A stretch of DNA of 7,374 nt from Candidatus Brevefilum sp. GTDB taxonomy: Bacteria; Chloroflexota; Anaerolineae; Anaerolineales; Anaerolineaceae. How positions within the stretch are numbered: position 1 is the stretch's first letter; each line of letters opens with the position of its first letter. The notes under the pieces are model-generated. The model made no database searches, was not told the DNA's origin, and worked only from the letters and a program-made list of their open reading frames with translations. Below, in pieces: positions 5,780-7,374 of the stretch. The position numbers and the translations under genes are program-made. Location: NCBI GenBank assembly GCA_007119455.1, contig SKPR01000114.1, positions 1-7,374 of the forward strand, given 5' to 3'.

Positions 5780-6763
5780 ATGCCTTATTCTGTGTTCGTG
5801 ACGCGTCATCTGACCCAGGAAGCCGAAGAAAAATTGGACGGCTTTTGCCAGGCGGAATACTGGCCGGAAGACACACCCCCATCATACGACGTTCTGCTTG
5901 AGAAAACCCCAACGGTTGACGGGCTGGTTTGCCTGCTGACCGACCGGATTGATGAGAACCTGATCAACCAGGCCAAAAATCTGAAGGTCATCAGCCAGGT
6001 GGCGGTCGGTGTGGACAATATTGACCTCGAAGCCGCTGCTCAAGCAGGCATCCCGGTTGGGCACACCCCCGACCTGTTGACAGATGCCACGGCCGACCTG
6101 GCTATCGCTCTGATCATGGCAGCAGCCCGGCGGTTGAGTGAAGCCATCACCTACACTGCTGAAGGACGTTGGAAGACTTGGGAGCTGACCACGTTGCTGG
6201 GGGCAGATGTCCATGGCGCGACCCTGGGCATCCTCGGCATGGGTCGGATCGGACAAGCTGTTGCACAGCGCGGCCTTGGTTTCAATATGGATATCATGTA
6301 TTACAACCGCTCACGAGTTCCAGAAGCTGAAACCGAACTTGGCGCCGAATATGTGACGTTAACAGAACTCCTCCAACAAGCCGACATCGTCTCCCTTCAC
6401 GTCCCCCTCAATGATGCAACCCGGGGAATGATTGGCAGAGATGAATTGGCTTTGATGAAACCCAATGCGATCCTGGTCAACACTGCTCGGGGTGAAGTGG
6501 TTGATACTGAAGCCCTCGTAAATGCCCTCAATTCGGGACAGATCGGGTATGCTGCTTTGGATGTAACCGACCCGGAACCCCTACCCCCCGATCACGAACT
6601 CTATCAACTGCCTAATGCGATCATCACACCTCACATCGGCAGCGCCACCCGTACAGCCCGCAACAACATCTCCCTGCTGGCTGTGGAAAACCTGATCGCG
6701 GGTTTGGAAGGCCGGCCCCTGCCCGCTGCGGCTGTGCAACCCGACCAGGATAATCATGACTGA
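5780..6763 (+). CDS. gyaR: D-2-hydroxyacid dehydrogenase, glyoxylate/hydroxypyruvate reductase type
   Basis: A 327-residue cytoplasmic NAD(P)H oxidoreductase predicted to reduce glyoxylate to glycolate and/or hydroxypyruvate to D-glycerate. The N-terminal substrate domain contains QVAVGVDNID (73-82). The nucleotide-binding fold has GMGRIG (153-158) preceded by GATLGIL, and the catalytic triad is Arg237 in NTARGE, Glu266 in DPEPLP and His285 in TPHIGSAT. The run WKTWELTTLLG (131-141) and the end block HIGSATRTARNNISLLAVENLIAGLEG closely resemble human GRHPR, which separates it from SerA (no ACT domain, shorter length). A residue after the second beta strand of the nucleotide fold, YNRSR (175-179), is compatible with NADPH. 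The start at 5780 follows GAGGAG ending 4 bases upstream. The upstream gap (5636-5779) holds only a weak promoter candidate, TTTCAT-18-TACAAT (5705-5734). Other 2-ketoacid substrates remain possible. Confidence 0.88.
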   Translation: MPYSVFVTRHLTQEAEEKLDGFCQAEYWPEDTPPSYDVLLEKTPTVDGLVCLLTDRIDENLINQAKNLKVISQVAVGVDNIDLEAAAQAGIPVGHTPDLLTDATADLAIALIMAAARRLSEAITYTAEGRWKTWELTTLLGADVHGATLGILGMGRIGQAVAQRGLGFNMDIMYYNRSRVPEAETELGAEYVTLTELLQQADIVSLHVPLNDATRGMIGRDELALMKPNAILVNTARGEVVDTEALVNALNSGQIGYAALDVTDPEPLPPDHELYQLPNAIITPHIGSATRTARNNISLLAVENLIAGLEGRPLPAAAVQPDQDNHD

Positions 6764-6781
6764 ATTGAACCGGAAATACAG

Positions 6782-6850
6782 ATGAAAATCACCCCTCAGC
6801 AACGAGGAAAAATCAAACCATACAGGGCATTGAGGGAGGTCAATGTCTGA
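6782..6850 (+). CDS. Possible 22-codon leader ORF before the cation exporter gene
   Basis: An ATG at 6782 opens a 22-codon frame (MKITPQQRGKIKPYRALREVNV), rich in Lys/Arg. Its TGA stop shares a base with the exporter's ATG (TGATG at 6848-6852). The exporter's ribosome binding site lies inside this frame. GGAAA, 7 bases upstream, is at best a weak ribosome binding site. It could couple translation to the exporter or be a chance frame. I recognise no known leader peptide. Confidence 0.25.
   Translation: MKITPQQRGKIKPYRALREVNV
6834..6839 (+). promoter_or_regulatory. Ribosome binding site that fixes the cation exporter start
   Basis: GGGAGG lies 10 bases before ATG 6850. Another ATG at 6843 is only 3 bases away and opens a frame that stops after 11 codons, so 6850 is the real start. 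Confidence 0.7.
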
Positions 6851-7374
6851 TGCAGTGGATCCGCGATCACATCCCTGACCCCCAACGAGAGGGCGCTTTT
6901 AGAACTGCGCTGGTGATCACCCTGGCCGGAAATATCCTCCTGGCCATCGGGAAAGGCCTGGCGACTTATTTTTCAGGCAGCACCGCCCTGTATGCCGATA
7001 CAGCCAATTCCATCGCTGATGTGATCTATTCCCTGGCTCTGGTGTTGGGGATCCGCCTGGTTTTGCAACCACCCGACCTCACCCATCCTCAGGGTCATGC
7101 CCGCTTTGAGCCCCTGGTCGGCCTGGGCGTTTCCGTTATGATGGGCATTGCCGGTTACGAGGCCCTGCGCACGTCCTTCGACCGGTTCTTCGCCGGTGGA
7201 GCCGCGATCCCCCTGGAATACCCCATCCTGATCCTGCTGGTCAACGCAGCGCTGAAGGCCGGGATGTATTTCATCATCAGAGAGCTGGCCCGCCGCGCGG
7301 ATAGCCCCTCCCTGCGGATCTCTGCCCGAGACAACCTGAGTGATGTCCTGACATCCCTGGCTGCCTTTGTAGGA
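6850..7374 (+). CDS. Cation diffusion facilitator (CDF) metal exporter, N-terminal part (cut by window)
   Basis: An inner-membrane metal/proton antiporter; 175 residues are visible and the gene runs off the right edge. The frame shows membrane segments at about 17-40, 44-70, 86-106 and 121-144 and the beginning of a fifth near 160. STALYADTANSIADV (44-58) is the CDF TM2 metal-site region, and HPQGHARFE (79-87) is the family loop normally written HPYGHxRxE. ARDNLSDVLTS (159-169) is the TM5 site. By alignment with the family, the four site-A positions are Asn53, Asp57, Asp161 and Asp165. Zinc-type members usually have His or Asp at the first and His or Asp at the third position. An all-Asn/Asp set has been linked to manganese CDFs, so the substrate may be Mn(II) or Fe(II); this is inference. 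The C-terminal cytoplasmic domain is outside the window. It may be co-transcribed with the dehydrogenase 86 bases upstream. Confidence 0.9.
   Translation, partial: MQWIRDHIPDPQREGAFRTALVITLAGNILLAIGKGLATYFSGSTALYADTANSIADVIYSLALVLGIRLVLQPPDLTHPQGHARFEPLVGLGVSVMMGIAGYEALRTSFDRFFAGGAAIPLEYPILILLVNAALKAGMYFIIRELARRADSPSLRISARDNLSDVLTSLAAFVG

Overview
The window looks like a chromosomal stretch from an environmental bacterium of moderate GC content. The protein flavour fits the Chloroflexota, perhaps Anaerolineae: an Acr3-type arsenite exporter, a thioredoxin/CcdA-like membrane fusion, an ancient-looking GRHPR-type dehydrogenase and a SufE-ferredoxin pair. That placement is an impression from the proteins and is not proven by anything in the window. 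I found no rRNA, tRNA, CRISPR array, insertion sequence or phage gene.

Left part, minus strand (1-4348). An APH(2'')-like phosphotransferase runs off the left edge (start at 871). After a 357-base non-coding stretch holding an intrinsic terminator come three genes that read leftwards: arsR (4258-3926), acr3 (3850-2717) and a secreted glutaredoxin-like/CcdA-DsbD-like membrane fusion (2572-1229). arsR has a near-ideal sigma70 promoter whose start region is covered by an 18-base imperfect palindrome, a good candidate ArsR operator. The fusion gene has its own consensus promoter (TTGACA-17-TAGAAT), also with a small palindrome at the predicted start of transcription, and ends at the terminator. 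Together arsR and acr3 form a minimal arsenite-sensing and export unit. No arsC arsenate reductase is visible. The redox fusion may support it or may serve envelope thiol chemistry independently.

Right part, plus strand (4602-7374). A SufE-type sulfur acceptor is translationally coupled, by a GTGA overlap, to a two-cluster ferredoxin with an N-terminal domain I cannot name. This pair suggests Fe-S cluster supply or sulfur transfer coupled to electron transfer. Next is a glyoxylate/hydroxypyruvate reductase-like dehydrogenase (5780-6763). An 86-base spacer carrying a possible 22-codon leader ORF follows, and then a cation diffusion facilitator exporter that runs off the right edge. The exporter's predicted metal site is Asn-Asp-Asp-Asp rather than the usual zinc-type His/Asp set, which hints at manganese or another non-zinc substrate.

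Nothing here amounts to a clearly new multi-gene system. The points most worth a second look are the redox fusion beside the ars genes, the ArsR operator, the variant ferredoxin in an operon with SufE, and the metal-site substitution in the CDF exporter.
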